From the NCBI GenBank assembly GCA_964229355.1, contig CAXRDE010000004.1:124001-188000 (forward strand): 64,000 nt of DNA, read 5' to 3'. Below, piece after piece: positions 17,667 to 26,597 of this stretch. A program made the position numbers and the translations under genes. Positions within the stretch are counted from its first letter, which is position 1. Each line of letters starts with the position of its first letter. This stretch comes from CAXRDE01 sp964229355 (lineage in GTDB: Bacteria > Cyanobacteriota > Sericytochromatia > UBA7694). The notes below the pieces were generated by a model. That model was not told the origin of the DNA, did not search any database, and worked only from the letters and a program-made list of their open reading frames with translations.

Positions 17667-17869
17667 TCGTCCACAGGGCCTTTCACTTCGCGCTTCCAGA
17701 AGCACGTGGTAATCCCGGTATTATTGGGCATGGCCTGTAAAAGTTCCCAGCCGTTTTTTCCCATTTTGTCAAAAATTTGTAGGGCTTCCGCATTCTTGGG
17801 TTTCTTTGCGTCAAAGGGGGGATTCAATAAAAAATGAACTTGTGTAACTTTGTATTCCCAACGGGCCAT
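17654..17869 (-). CDS. DUF4177-like small protein
   Basis: A 71-residue protein beginning MARWEYKVTQVHF with KMGKNGWELLQAMPNN in its second half. That layout (WEYKV, then GWEL) matches DUF4177, a small domain of unknown biochemical role. The ATG at 17869 is preceded by AAGGAG; an upstream in-frame ATG at 17920 lies in the promoter. It heads the leftward transcript that continues into the lipoprotein and metallopeptidase genes. Confidence 0.75.
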   Translation of the reverse strand: MARWEYKVTQVHFLLNPPFDAKKPKNAEALQIFDKMGKNGWELLQAMPNNTGITTCFWKREVKGPVDEWTT

Positions 17870-17901
17870 CAGAAAACTCCTTCTCGGTGTTGTTTGCTCT
17901 A

Positions 17902-17910
17902 ATTGTAACA
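17902..17910 (-). promoter_or_regulatory. Extended -10 promoter for the DUF4177 operon
   Basis: On the minus strand TGT precedes TACAAT. Transcription would begin near 17895, 26 bases before the ATG. It is back to back with the rightward promoter at 17920-17928. Confidence 0.45.
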
Positions 17911-17919
17911 GGAATAGCA

Positions 17920-17928
17920 TGGTAAACT
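17920..17928 (+). promoter_or_regulatory. Extended -10 promoter for the metallopeptidase lipoprotein
   Basis: TGG precedes TAAACT, 28 bases before the ATG at 17957 with AAGGAG in the leader. It is divergent from the DUF4177 promoter, so one regulator could serve both. Confidence 0.4.
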
Positions 17929-17956
17929 GAAATCATTCTCAAGGAGTTTTTCATCC

Positions 17957-19180
17957 ATGCGTACATTTTTTACCACCCTGGGTCTGAGTGCTTTGACCCT
18001 GAGTTTATTGGCCTGTCAGTCTCGTGTGCAAAATCCCCCTTTACCCGTAACCTCGGCAAACACGCTACGTATGCAGGGGGTAGACACTCAACCCATTGAC
18101 GACAGTGATTTATCGGGTGGTTTTCGGCCTCAGGTGGCAAATCGCCTGGCCTCAGAAGTGTTACGCACTGAGGGTGAATTACAAGTCTTTGCTGCGCAAA
18201 CCCAGCTGAACTCAGCTCCCCTTCCCCAAAATACAGGATTAACCCTTCAGGGCGCGCTAGATTTTGTGGATCGCAAAGGCATGACCCAGCCCGCTGCTAT
18301 GGCCAAAGCCAGTTTGCTAAACGCTCAGGGGCAGGTTGTCGCCAGTGTTGAAACCCAGCCCGATGGCCGTTGGCAAATGCAAGCGCCTGCGCCAGGGGCT
18401 TACCGCATTCGTTATACCCTTGAAAATCGCTACTGGAATATAAAAAACTATGCCTGGGACGGTCCCACAGTGCAGGCCGGACAGAGCAATGATGTGGGAT
18501 TGACCACGTTGACCCCTGGCTCCGAAAATGCCAAAGCAGCATGGATTCATGATGTCTATCTACAGGCCATGGCTTTGTTTGCCCGTGAAAACGTCCCCTT
18601 AAACTGGTGGCAACGTCAAATTCAGACCGTGTGGCCAGGGCGAGGTAATTATTATTTGAGCGATACGGTGAACTTAACCGGTGCAGAACAATGGGATGTC
18701 AATGGCCATGAAGTGGGGCACGCCATTTACCACCAGGCGCTAAACGCGGCTTCTCGCGGGGGGCAGCATAAAATTGATGACTGCTATCATGACACCCTTG
18801 CCCTGAGCGAAGGCTTTGCTTCATTCTTTTCAGCCGCCGTGCACCTCGACAAGAATGATCCAGACGCCCGTTTTGATCAGTATCTGGTCCCCCGTCGTGC
18901 TCCAATTCGCATCGAAAACGTACCTGAAGACGTTTGTGCAGGTCCAGCCAATGAGTGGCGTGTTTCGGCGGTGTTTTGGGATATTTATGACCAACACGGA
19001 GACGGAGAATCGCTCAGCGTAGGACTTCGCACTATTTTTGAAGCCCTGGGACGCAATAATCGGCCCACGGTACGCAGTGTAACAGAAGCCCAGGGCTTAA
19101 TTCAGGAACTGATTCCACCTTCGGAGCATGGGCAGTTGGCACAGGTGTTTCGCCAAAATAAAATGCTGACCACCCCTTAA
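17957..19180 (+). CDS. HExxH metallopeptidase-like lipoprotein
   Basis: A 407-residue predicted lipoprotein (lipobox LLAC, Cys20). Residues 100-180 look like a beta-sandwich carboxypeptidase-regulatory domain (LLNAQGQVVASVETQPDGRW, then PGAYRIRY). The C-terminal domain has the zinc motif HEVGH (His251, Glu252, His255) and a likely third ligand, Glu285 in LSEGFAS, the arrangement of gluzincin peptidases. It should sit in the periplasm or on the outer membrane. The substrate is unknown. It is the second exported HExxH protein within 3 kb, transcribed away from the first. The GH3 gene follows after 7 bases. Confidence 0.75.
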   Translation: MRTFFTTLGLSALTLSLLACQSRVQNPPLPVTSANTLRMQGVDTQPIDDSDLSGGFRPQVANRLASEVLRTEGELQVFAAQTQLNSAPLPQNTGLTLQGALDFVDRKGMTQPAAMAKASLLNAQGQVVASVETQPDGRWQMQAPAPGAYRIRYTLENRYWNIKNYAWDGPTVQAGQSNDVGLTTLTPGSENAKAAWIHDVYLQAMALFARENVPLNWWQRQIQTVWPGRGNYYLSDTVNLTGAEQWDVNGHEVGHAIYHQALNAASRGGQHKIDDCYHDTLALSEGFASFFSAAVHLDKNDPDARFDQYLVPRRAPIRIENVPEDVCAGPANEWRVSAVFWDIYDQHGDGESLSVGLRTIFEALGRNNRPTVRSVTEAQGLIQELIPPSEHGQLAQVFRQNKMLTTP

Positions 19181-19187
19181 TTCCAGG

Positions 19188-20651
19188 ATGGTGCTTGCCT
19201 GCTATGCGGGGATGCGCTATCGCCAGCTGAATCGCTTGAGTATACAGCGGGCACAGGAGCATACACTACAGCAACTCATCACACAGTCCCTGGGGAGTGA
19301 CTTTGCTAAAACCCAGGAATTACAAGGCATTTCTACCTATGCGGCTTACCGCCAGCAGGTGCCCTTGTTCTCGGCAGAATCGCTGTGGCAAAGGTATTTA
19401 TTGCCGCATCCCGGCGATTTTGAAGGGCGTTTAACCCGCGGTCCTGTCCATTACCTGGCCCATACTTCAGGCAGTAGTATGGGCCAGGAAAAATATATGC
19501 CTGTGACCCCGCTGTTTTTAAAACACATGCGGCAGGCGGCTTTTTGGCAAGGGCTTTTGAATGTGCTGCGCTGTGCTGCGGAAGCGCGCTGGAAAACCTT
19601 TACCTTACCCTGGTTGTGGCTCACAGATTTAAGTGACTATTTTGAGGTGCAGGCTTATCCCACCGCCATGATCTCACGCATAACCCGGGAAGGGATGGGG
19701 CCGATGCCACGCATTCTACCCGGCGCAGATTTTTTTAAAGAAGTCGCTGAGGAGTCTCGCTTCCAGCAGCTGATTCACCTGGCGGTTCACGAGCCCCTGG
19801 CTGGTTTGAGTGGGATTACGCCCTGGCTCTTGCGCTTTTGTGAACAGGCCCTGGCTCAGCGGCAAAAGCGTTATCTTCACGAGATCTGGCCGCACCTTCA
19901 ATTTATTTTACATGCCGGGGTCGACTTTACTCCGTATCGTCACCGCTTTGAGGCGTTACTGGACCGCCCTGTACATTTTGTGGAGAGTTATGTGGCTACG
20001 GAAGGTTTTCTCGGCATTCAAGATTTGCAGACTTCTCTGCTGCGCTGTTTGCCTCAGCAGGGTGTCTTCTATGAGTTCATTCCCTTTACCCACTTCCAGG
20101 ATCCTCATCCTCCCCGTTATGCCCTGTGGGAAGTAGAAACCGGGATGCCCTATGCGGTGGTGGTGAGTAATTTTTCGGGCTTTTGGAGTGTGCCTGTGGG
20201 CGATGTGGTGATTTTTGAGCAGACTGCGCCTTATCCATTGTTTAGGGTCACAGGCCGTACACAACAAAAATGTGATTTTTTTGGTGAAAAACTTCTGCTT
20301 TCAGAGATTGAAAAGGCGCTTCTCATTTTGGGGACGCGCTATGGTGTTTCGCTGCGGCATTTTGCGGTGGGGCCCCATTTACAAGAGCGGCGATTGGTGG
20401 TGTTGGTGGAGTTTTCTGCACCGCCTTCGGCGTCTATTGAGAAAGACCTGGATCGCGAGCTATGCGCGTTGAACCGACAATATGCCCGTAACCGGCGTCG
20501 CCAGATTCATGCTGCTCCCCAGCTTATGGAGCTAAGGTCAGGGGCTTTTCAGCGCGCTTTTGAAACCCTCAACGCCCAGCATTTTCAGCGCAAACCGCCC
20601 CGGTTGTTTCCGACCGCTGAAGCTCTGAGGGATTTTGTTAACTGCCTATAA
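19188..20651 (+). CDS. GH3-family acyl-adenylating enzyme
   Basis: A 487-residue member of the GH3 family of adenylate-forming enzymes, known in plants for joining amino acids to jasmonate or auxin and found sporadically in bacteria. The nucleotide-binding signature HTSGSSMGQEKYMP (about 92-105) is typical of GH3 proteins, as are FVESYVATEGFLG in the middle and FRVTGRTQQKCDFFGEKL near the C-terminal domain boundary. Bacterial substrates are mostly unknown; some GH3-like proteins act in natural-product pathways. The ATG overlaps a weak CCAGG, 7 bases behind the metallopeptidase gene, so the genes are probably one transcript. Confidence 0.85.
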   Translation: MVLACYAGMRYRQLNRLSIQRAQEHTLQQLITQSLGSDFAKTQELQGISTYAAYRQQVPLFSAESLWQRYLLPHPGDFEGRLTRGPVHYLAHTSGSSMGQEKYMPVTPLFLKHMRQAAFWQGLLNVLRCAAEARWKTFTLPWLWLTDLSDYFEVQAYPTAMISRITREGMGPMPRILPGADFFKEVAEESRFQQLIHLAVHEPLAGLSGITPWLLRFCEQALAQRQKRYLHEIWPHLQFILHAGVDFTPYRHRFEALLDRPVHFVESYVATEGFLGIQDLQTSLLRCLPQQGVFYEFIPFTHFQDPHPPRYALWEVETGMPYAVVVSNFSGFWSVPVGDVVIFEQTAPYPLFRVTGRTQQKCDFFGEKLLLSEIEKALLILGTRYGVSLRHFAVGPHLQERRLVVLVEFSAPPSASIEKDLDRELCALNRQYARNRRRQIHAAPQLMELRSGAFQRAFETLNAQHFQRKPPRLFPTAEALRDFVNCL

Positions 20652-20675
20652 AAACGGCGTCAAAGAAGGCTTAAA

Positions 20676-20702
20676 GCGTTCTGCATGCTATAGCGTTCTG
20701 CA
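20676..20702 (+). repeat. Direct repeat flanking a promoter
   Basis: Two exact copies of GCGTTCTGCA (20676-20685 and 20693-20702) lie 17 bases apart. The 7 bases between them and the start of copy 2 read TGC-TATAGC, an extended -10 element. This looks like an operator overlapping the promoter of the HEAT/GT2 operon, whose start codon is at 20721. Confidence 0.5.
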
Positions 20703-20720
20703 AGGGCTTTCTTTTAATGT

Positions 20721-21827
20721 GTGGTTAACACGATACAAACAGACAGTGACTCACGCCTTATGCTATTTACCAGTGCCTTTCTTTGGATTCTATCGTTTCT
20801 TTTTGCCTTAATTTTAGTAACCTTTGCCTTTGCGATGGTTGGTATATTCTTACACTTTCGCAACGAACACAAAGCCCAGGTATGGAAAAGCCGCGAGGCG
20901 GGTTGGAATCCCTTGCTGGCTAAGCTCTACCTGGGGCAGTGTCGCCCTGAGGACCTATGGCCGAAAATTCCCGCGAGGGAATCCCTGTTTTTTTTGGACT
21001 ATTTGGTGCAACAGGTGGAGCGCAATCCCTTATCCTGGCGCAGTTCTGAGCATTACCAGAGACTCTGTGCCCTGGCGGTCCCTTATTTAAAGCAAGCCGA
21101 AAAAAAAATGGACCATTGGCAGGCGTTTCAGCGGGCCCGTGCCGCAGATACCCTGGGCAAACTCGCCCCAGAACTGCACCGTCCGCTTTTGCGTCAGGCT
21201 TTAGCAGATCAAAGTCTGCAGGTGGCAGGGGTGGCTTTTCGGGCTTTGCTCTACCACGCTGACGCTTCAGATTGCCAGCGACTGGTACAGGCTTATCAGC
21301 GTTTTGAGCAATGCCAGCCGCTGTATATTGCTTTGTTGCTCTCCCATTTGCCTCCGCAATCGGCAGCCGTTTTGTTGGTGAGCAAAGCCCTTGATGCCCA
21401 TTGCTCTACCTGGGAGCGTCTGGTGGCGCTGCAGACCCTCGAAAAATGGCCTCCTCAACCCGAATATGCGGGCGCATTGGCTGCCCTGGCCCTTTCAGAG
21501 GATGATGCCGATGTGCGCATTAAGGGCTTGTTATTGCGGGTTCTGTTGCGCTGGCAGTGCGATGATGTACTCAAGGAGGTGATCCTGGCCTTTGCAGGGC
21601 ATGCCTCTGATTATCTCAGGGCATATGCCATGTATGCGCTGGGTGAATACCCCTTCGCACAACACGTTGAACTGTTAGAATTAGGCCTTTCTGACGCGTC
21701 CCGTTGGGTGGCGATGGAAGCTGCTCAATCTCTTGAGCGGCTTGAAAAGCAAAGTACCGACAAACAAGTATCCTTCAGCTTATTGAGCTATAGCCAACAT
21801 TACAGTCAGGATGAACTCTTTGTATGA
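20721..21827 (+). CDS. Membrane-anchored HEAT-repeat protein
   Basis: A 368-residue protein with one N-terminal transmembrane helix (about 17-45, LFALILVTFAFAMVGIFL) and a cytoplasmic array of two-helix HEAT-like repeats, e.g. RAADTLGKLAPELHRPLLRQAL, VAFRALLYHA, RAYAMYALGEYP and VAMEAAQSLERL. Such arrays are protein-binding scaffolds. It is coupled by ATGA to a membrane glycosyltransferase and is probably its partner or regulator. The GTG at 20721 is the best start found; an ATG at 20760 is an alternative with no better ribosome binding site. Confidence 0.75.
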   Translation: MVNTIQTDSDSRLMLFTSAFLWILSFLFALILVTFAFAMVGIFLHFRNEHKAQVWKSREAGWNPLLAKLYLGQCRPEDLWPKIPARESLFFLDYLVQQVERNPLSWRSSEHYQRLCALAVPYLKQAEKKMDHWQAFQRARAADTLGKLAPELHRPLLRQALADQSLQVAGVAFRALLYHADASDCQRLVQAYQRFEQCQPLYIALLLSHLPPQSAAVLLVSKALDAHCSTWERLVALQTLEKWPPQPEYAGALAALALSEDDADVRIKGLLLRVLLRWQCDDVLKEVILAFAGHASDYLRAYAMYALGEYPFAQHVELLELGLSDASRWVAMEAAQSLERLEKQSTDKQVSFSLLSYSQHYSQDELFV

Positions 21828-23245
21828 CCGAACTTCTTTTAACCCTGGCCACCGGTGTCAGTTATGTGATGGTTTTTTACTTTGTGGTTTTGAATACGGC
21901 GTATCTGATACAGGGTTTGTGCTCGATTGCGTTGCTCAAAAAACATTATCAGCAGCTGCAGGTCAGTGATCTTGAACGCTTTAAACAAGACAACGACTTA
22001 CCGCCGGTGACCTTAATCATTCCCGCTTTTAACGAAGAAACCACCCTCCAGGACACCCTGGATAATTTACACCAACAGGACTATCCCAATTATGAGATTT
22101 TGATTGTGAACGACGGGTCTACGGATATGACCCTGGAGCTGCTGACCCAAAAATTTGCGCTGCGTCCTGCTTTGCATTTGAACCCGAATTGTTTGCCCAC
22201 GGCACCTGTAAAAGAGGTCTACCGCAGTGAAAAGTATGCTCACATCTGGGTCATAGACAAAGCGAACAAGGGCAAGTCGGACGCCTTGAATGCGGCCCTC
22301 AATTACTGTCAAACCCCTTATTTTTGTGTCATGGATGCAGACACAATTTTAGAACCCTACGCTCTGACCCGTATGGTATTTGCGATGCTGACAGAACGAA
22401 ATACAGTGGCTGTGAGTGGTATTTTAAGGATTTTAAATGGGTGTACTTTCAAACAGGGCGTGGTGGAAAAGGTTAAATTGCCTCAAAATGCCCTGGCCGC
22501 CTTGCAGGTTTTGGAATACATGCGCTCGTTTTTGGCCAGCCGCATGAGTTGGAACCTGAGTCGGGGCAGTCTGATTATTTCGGGGGCTTTTGGACTTTTT
22601 AGTCACGCCACAGTGGTCAAAGCCGGCGGCTACGATACGGATACCGTGGGGGAAGATATGGAGCTGGTGGTGCGCTTGCACCGTTACTGCCGTCAACACA
22701 AACCCGATTACTTTATTCGTTTTGTGCCTGATCCGGTAGCCTGGACCCAGTGCCCAGAGCACGTGTGGGATCTCTACCTGCAGCGCGAACGTTGGCAGCG
22801 GGGACTGGTACAAAGCCTGATAAAACACCTGCCTATGCTTTTGAATCCCCGCTACGGCAGTGTGGGAATGGTGGCCATGCCCTTTTTCTTTTTTCTGGAA
22901 ATGCTAGGCCCTGTGATTGAGGTGATGGGGTACTTTTCTGTGCTTATTTTATTCCTGGCCCATCAATTGTCCTGGGTTTATGCACTGTCAATTTTAGCTC
23001 TGGCCTTTACCATGGGGTTTTTGGTGAGTGTCATGGCCCTGATTTTGTCAGAGCGCAATACCCGGCGTTTTCAAGACCGCGAAAGTCTTTGGCAACTCAT
23101 GGGCTGGGCGCTGGTAGAAAACCTGGGCTATCGTCAACTCTTATCGCTGTGGCGCTTTTCGGGAACCTTTGCGGCTTTTTCACGCAAAACCCACTGGGGA
23201 GCGATTCGCCGTCAACGTTATCAACGTCAGGAAACCTCATTTTAA
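21824..23245 (+). CDS. Processive GT2 membrane glycosyltransferase (PgaC/IcaA-like)
   Basis: An inner-membrane polysaccharide synthase of 473 residues. An N-terminal transmembrane helix precedes a GT-A catalytic domain (about 60-340) with IPAFNEE, NDGSTD, the metal-binding MDADTIL, the acceptor motif GED (VGEDMEL) and QRERWQRG, the QxxRW motif of processive synthases. Several transmembrane helices follow (about 345-440). Known relatives make poly-N-acetylglucosamine, hyaluronan or similar beta-glycans. The product here is unknown; no deacetylase or exporter gene is adjacent. The HEAT protein gene immediately upstream overlaps by 4 bases. Confidence 0.9.
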   Translation: MTELLLTLATGVSYVMVFYFVVLNTAYLIQGLCSIALLKKHYQQLQVSDLERFKQDNDLPPVTLIIPAFNEETTLQDTLDNLHQQDYPNYEILIVNDGSTDMTLELLTQKFALRPALHLNPNCLPTAPVKEVYRSEKYAHIWVIDKANKGKSDALNAALNYCQTPYFCVMDADTILEPYALTRMVFAMLTERNTVAVSGILRILNGCTFKQGVVEKVKLPQNALAALQVLEYMRSFLASRMSWNLSRGSLIISGAFGLFSHATVVKAGGYDTDTVGEDMELVVRLHRYCRQHKPDYFIRFVPDPVAWTQCPEHVWDLYLQRERWQRGLVQSLIKHLPMLLNPRYGSVGMVAMPFFFFLEMLGPVIEVMGYFSVLILFLAHQLSWVYALSILALAFTMGFLVSVMALILSERNTRRFQDRESLWQLMGWALVENLGYRQLLSLWRFSGTFAAFSRKTHWGAIRRQRYQRQETSF

Positions 23246-24265
23246 AAGGGCAAGACCCAGTTGATGAAGGCAGCTCTGAATGGTGCCTGCCTGTAAGAGC
23301 TCGTGTCCTTGCCTGGCGATAACTGCCATGCGCTCTTTATCCTGCAGGCTGTCCAGGAGGGCGTCATAATGGCCTTCAAAAGCGATCAAACAATTGTGTC
23401 CGTGACGCGCAAAGGGCGCTTCAATGGCCAGTAGTTCTTGATCTTCGGGGTGCAAGAGCAAAATGGGAATGGATCCCATCAGGGCGGCTTGCACCGCCCG
23501 CGCTGAATGAAAGGCAAACCCTGACAACGGTTGGAGCTGAAAGCGGTACTGATCCGCCACCTGATAACATTCCCGGAAAGTAAACTGTTGTAAAAACCCC
23601 CGAAAGGGAATGTGCTGCTGTTGCGCAAAGTAGGCCATTTGCTGGGTGCGTGTCCAGGCTTCTGGATGCTGTTGGCGACGCCGTGAAAAGTCCCAGGCGT
23701 CCCGCTTGCCTAACCAGAGCAAGGCCTGTGCTTTTTGTTCCCAGGGGGTTATAGGGCCTTGAAACAGATCTGCATCCGCAAGGCTATAAAGCAGGCTTAA
23801 TTGCTGAGGATAGCGCTGCCGAGCCACCTGTACATCATAGGCACTCAGATACATGACAATATCCGGTTGAAAGGCCTGCAGAAAGCGTTCATGAGATAGG
23901 GCTGCATTTTCCCTGGCGTTGAGGGCGTAAGCCAGGGGCGAAAAAATGGGCTCTGACACCAGCAGAACTTTTCGTTGATAATGCTTTGTGACCTGTTGCC
24001 AACCCGTTTCAAAGTCGCTACGCAGGTGTTGATCGACCCCACACACCACAAGCACCTCTGACGGACTTTGATTATACAAAAAACCCGCCTGGGCAAAGTC
24101 ATCAATGCCCAAACTTAAGCCCGCTTTAAAGCCCAGACGACACAAGACCTCAATCACAAACTCTGTATGAGACGGCATATACAGGGTTTCGTGCACTTCA
24201 TGATGGGAGGGAGCGAGGTGTTGTTTTTGCAAAACGAAATCGATTTGCAGGCGTTGCTGTTGCAT
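23237..24265 (-). CDS. GT-B-like (CgeB-type) glycosyltransferase, putative
   Basis: A 342-residue soluble protein. Its C-terminal half has the layout of GT-B transferases that recognise a nucleotide sugar: YRFQLQPLSGFAFHSARAVQAALMGSIPILLLHPED, where RAVQAALMGSIPIL resembles the RxxEAMxxGxxPV element. A middle stretch LVSEPIFSP and DIVMYLSAYDV fits CgeB-like proteins that look for a partner in the sugar-binding cleft. No catalytic residue can be assigned with confidence. It converges on the GT2 gene with a 9-base overlap of stops, which hints at a shared glycan pathway. Confidence 0.5.
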   Translation of the reverse strand: MQQQRLQIDFVLQKQHLAPSHHEVHETLYMPSHTEFVIEVLCRLGFKAGLSLGIDDFAQAGFLYNQSPSEVLVVCGVDQHLRSDFETGWQQVTKHYQRKVLLVSEPIFSPLAYALNARENAALSHERFLQAFQPDIVMYLSAYDVQVARQRYPQQLSLLYSLADADLFQGPITPWEQKAQALLWLGKRDAWDFSRRRQQHPEAWTRTQQMAYFAQQQHIPFRGFLQQFTFRECYQVADQYRFQLQPLSGFAFHSARAVQAALMGSIPILLLHPEDQELLAIEAPFARHGHNCLIAFEGHYDALLDSLQDKERMAVIARQGHELLQAGTIQSCLHQLGLALLK

Positions 24266-24334
24266 AATCTCTCAGGCCATTTATGGTAATCTATAGAAAG
24301 CTATGAACACCTTACCACGAACTGATTTAGCTTT

Positions 24335-25087
24335 ATGATAAAGGCCGGAACCTCCCTTGTAATTGGCTTGGGGAATTTGGGCTTCTTTACCCTGCGTTTG
24401 TTTCGGACCTTATTCACCTCTCGCCCCGAACTGGCGCTCATTTTAGACAATCTCTATAAAATCGGCGTTGAAACGCTCCCTGTGCTTGTGGCCGTCTGCG
24501 TTTTTGTGGGTACCAATTTAGCCCTGGTGGGGTACCACATTTTTAAAGGTTTTGGGGGACAGCAGTTTTTAGGGGTTTATGTGGGCTTAAGCTGCGTGCG
24601 TGAATTGGCCCCTATTTTGACGGGGGCCATGCTGGCGGCCAAGCCTGGCACAGATATCGCAGCTACTATTGCCACCATGCGGGTCAAAGAACAAATTGAT
24701 GCTTTAGAAGTGATGTCGGTGGACCCCTTTCGTTTCTTGATGGTTCCCCGTTTGATTGCTTTTGTGATTGCCGCACCCCTGCTGGTGTTATTTGGGGCTT
24801 TCTTTTCGGTGGCCGCGGGATATTTTGTGGCGGTGTACCAACTCAAAATGAATGCGGGCCTTTTTTTAACGGACTTGCGCAACTATGTGCTGCTGTCGGA
24901 TATTTTAAACGGCATGCTCAAGGGGGCGTTATTTGCTGTGGTAGGATGTCTACTGTCGACTTTCTTCGGTTTTTACTCAAAACCAGGCCCCAAAGGGGTG
25001 AGCCGAGCCATTAACCTGTCAGTCGTCACCGTAGCCAGTTTCATTGTGATTTTTAACTTTTTTTTGACGGCAGCCATTTATGACTAA
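24335..25087 (+). CDS. mlaE: MlaE-type phospholipid ABC transporter permease
   Basis: The inner-membrane permease of an Mla/TGD-type lipid transporter. At 250 residues it has the family length, about five transmembrane segments and signature stretches such as VRELAPILTGAMLAAKPGTDIAA and MRVKEQIDALEVMSVDPFRFLM. Known homologues move phospholipids between the inner and outer membranes together with an MCE protein. No ribosome binding site is apparent before the ATG. Its stop overlaps mlaF by 8 bases. Confidence 0.94.
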   Translation: MIKAGTSLVIGLGNLGFFTLRLFRTLFTSRPELALILDNLYKIGVETLPVLVAVCVFVGTNLALVGYHIFKGFGGQQFLGVYVGLSCVRELAPILTGAMLAAKPGTDIAATIATMRVKEQIDALEVMSVDPFRFLMVPRLIAFVIAAPLLVLFGAFFSVAAGYFVAVYQLKMNAGLFLTDLRNYVLLSDILNGMLKGALFAVVGCLLSTFFGFYSKPGPKGVSRAINLSVVTVASFIVIFNFFLTAAIYD

Positions 25088-25904
25088 ACCCATTGAAATT
25101 GCAGTAGAGTTCAAAAACGTCACCAAAGCTTTTGGTAAGCAGGTGGTGCTTAACGATGTGTCGTGTCAGCTCCCCAAAGGCCGGACCACCGTCATTGTGG
25201 GCCCCAGCGGTACCGGTAAAAGCGTGTTCTTAAAACTATTGGTGGGTCTACTCAGGCCTGATAGCGGCTCTATCTTTGTCGACGGTGTAGACATTACCAA
25301 ACTTCCCCAGCGAGATCTTTTTGAAGTGCGCAAAAAGTTTGGCATGTTGTTTCAAGATGGGGCGCTGTTTGACTCGCAAAATGTTGCCGATAACATCGCT
25401 TTTCCCCTGCGGCGGCACACCAAAAAGAAACCCGCTGAAATCGAGGCCATTGTGGCGCGCAAACTGGAGCAAGTGGGTTTGCCCGGCGTCCAGCATAAGC
25501 TGCCTTCAGAACTCAGTGGCGGCATGCGCAAACGGGTCGGATTGGCCCGAGCCCTGGCTCTGGATCCTGAAATTGTGCTCTTTGATGAACCCAACTCGGG
25601 CCTGGATCCGGTGATGTCCGATGCCATCGATAAACTCATTTTGAAAACCGGTAAAGAAACGGGCTCTACCTTTATTGTGATTTCCCATGATATTCCCGGT
25701 ACCTTTCAGATCGCCGATTATATTGTCATGCTGTCGCAGAGCCGTGTGATTGCCTCAGGCCGCGTTAGCGATATTCAAGCGTCTGAAAACCCTGTATTAC
25801 AACGCTTTTTTGCCCGTAACAGTGACATGCCTATTGACCGACGTTTTGGCACCGGAGAACTTGACTTACGCCCGTATTATACGGGTAGATTGGATCTTGC
25901 CTAA
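25080..25904 (+). CDS. mlaF: MlaF-type phospholipid ABC transporter ATPase
   Basis: The cytoplasmic ATPase partner of the preceding MlaE. Motifs: Walker A GPSGTGKS, Q-loop in GMLFQDGALFDS, signature LSGGMRKRVGLARAL (the LSGGM variant typical of MlaF), Walker B IVLFDEPNSGLDPV and the H-loop in VISHD. The FDSQNVADNIAFPLR stretch is also typical of the family. It overlaps mlaE, and the next gene follows as TAATG, so three genes are coupled. The MCE-domain subunit normally found next is missing. Confidence 0.95.
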   Translation: MTKPIEIAVEFKNVTKAFGKQVVLNDVSCQLPKGRTTVIVGPSGTGKSVFLKLLVGLLRPDSGSIFVDGVDITKLPQRDLFEVRKKFGMLFQDGALFDSQNVADNIAFPLRRHTKKKPAEIEAIVARKLEQVGLPGVQHKLPSELSGGMRKRVGLARALALDPEIVLFDEPNSGLDPVMSDAIDKLILKTGKETGSTFIVISHDIPGTFQIADYIVMLSQSRVIASGRVSDIQASENPVLQRFFARNSDMPIDRRFGTGELDLRPYYTGRLDLA

Positions 25905-26584
25905 TGGCTGTTATTGCTGGAATTCGCGTTGCCCTACTGAAAGTCCTGGCCCATTACCTGACCCCTCAACAGTACAAGCGCTATGTTAAAAGTGATCGTC
26001 CCGCGCAGCCCACCTCTCCGCAGCAGGCCTATAACGCCGCTTTGCGGGATCTCAGTATTCGCAATACGGAGTCGGCTATTTTTAACCTTATTAAGGTGTT
26101 TGAAGTAGAGCCCCGGCATATTCCTTCGCTGCACCTGGCCCGTACCATGCTCTTTGGCTTGAACAAGCTCTTTCAAGAGGCGGGGGGGGATCTCTACCGC
26201 ACAAAATTTCCCAATTTAAACTCCTATCGCCAGCGTCTGGATCGCAATATTCAGGAAATGGAGTTGGAACTGCAGCGGGTCCGTAATGAAATGACCCTGA
26301 CGCAGACCAAAAAAGGCTTTATGGGGGGACTTTTTGGGAACAATAAAAAACAACAAAAATTGACCGAGCTGCAGCATCAACAGCAAAACATCATTCAAAA
26401 TTTGCAACAATCGCAAAAACGGCGGGCCCAGGTGATGAAGCTGGTGCAAATCCAGGAGTATGCCAATGTGATTTCTCTGGTGTTAGAAGTCAGCATGTTT
26501 CCCGCCCGTTACTCCTGGCTGGCAGAAGAAGACAACAATACCCCCAAAGGGGAATCGTTGAAAGACCAGGTTTGGTATGGTTGA
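25904..26584 (+). CDS. Coiled-coil protein coupled to MlaEF
   Basis: A 226-residue protein of unknown function whose start codon shares one base with the mlaF stop. Residues 1-20 are moderately hydrophobic; 55-85 look TPR-like (QQAYNAALRDLSIRNTESAIFNLIKVFEV); 105-190 form a coiled coil interrupted by GFMGGLFGNNKK. It has no MCE domain and no lipid-binding motif I recognise. Tight coupling suggests it works with the MlaEF transporter, perhaps as a cytoplasmic adaptor. Confidence 0.6.
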   Translation: MAVIAGIRVALLKVLAHYLTPQQYKRYVKSDRPAQPTSPQQAYNAALRDLSIRNTESAIFNLIKVFEVEPRHIPSLHLARTMLFGLNKLFQEAGGDLYRTKFPNLNSYRQRLDRNIQEMELELQRVRNEMTLTQTKKGFMGGLFGNNKKQQKLTELQHQQQNIIQNLQQSQKRRAQVMKLVQIQEYANVISLVLEVSMFPARYSWLAEEDNNTPKGESLKDQVWYG

Positions 26585-26597
26585 TTGATCACATCTT

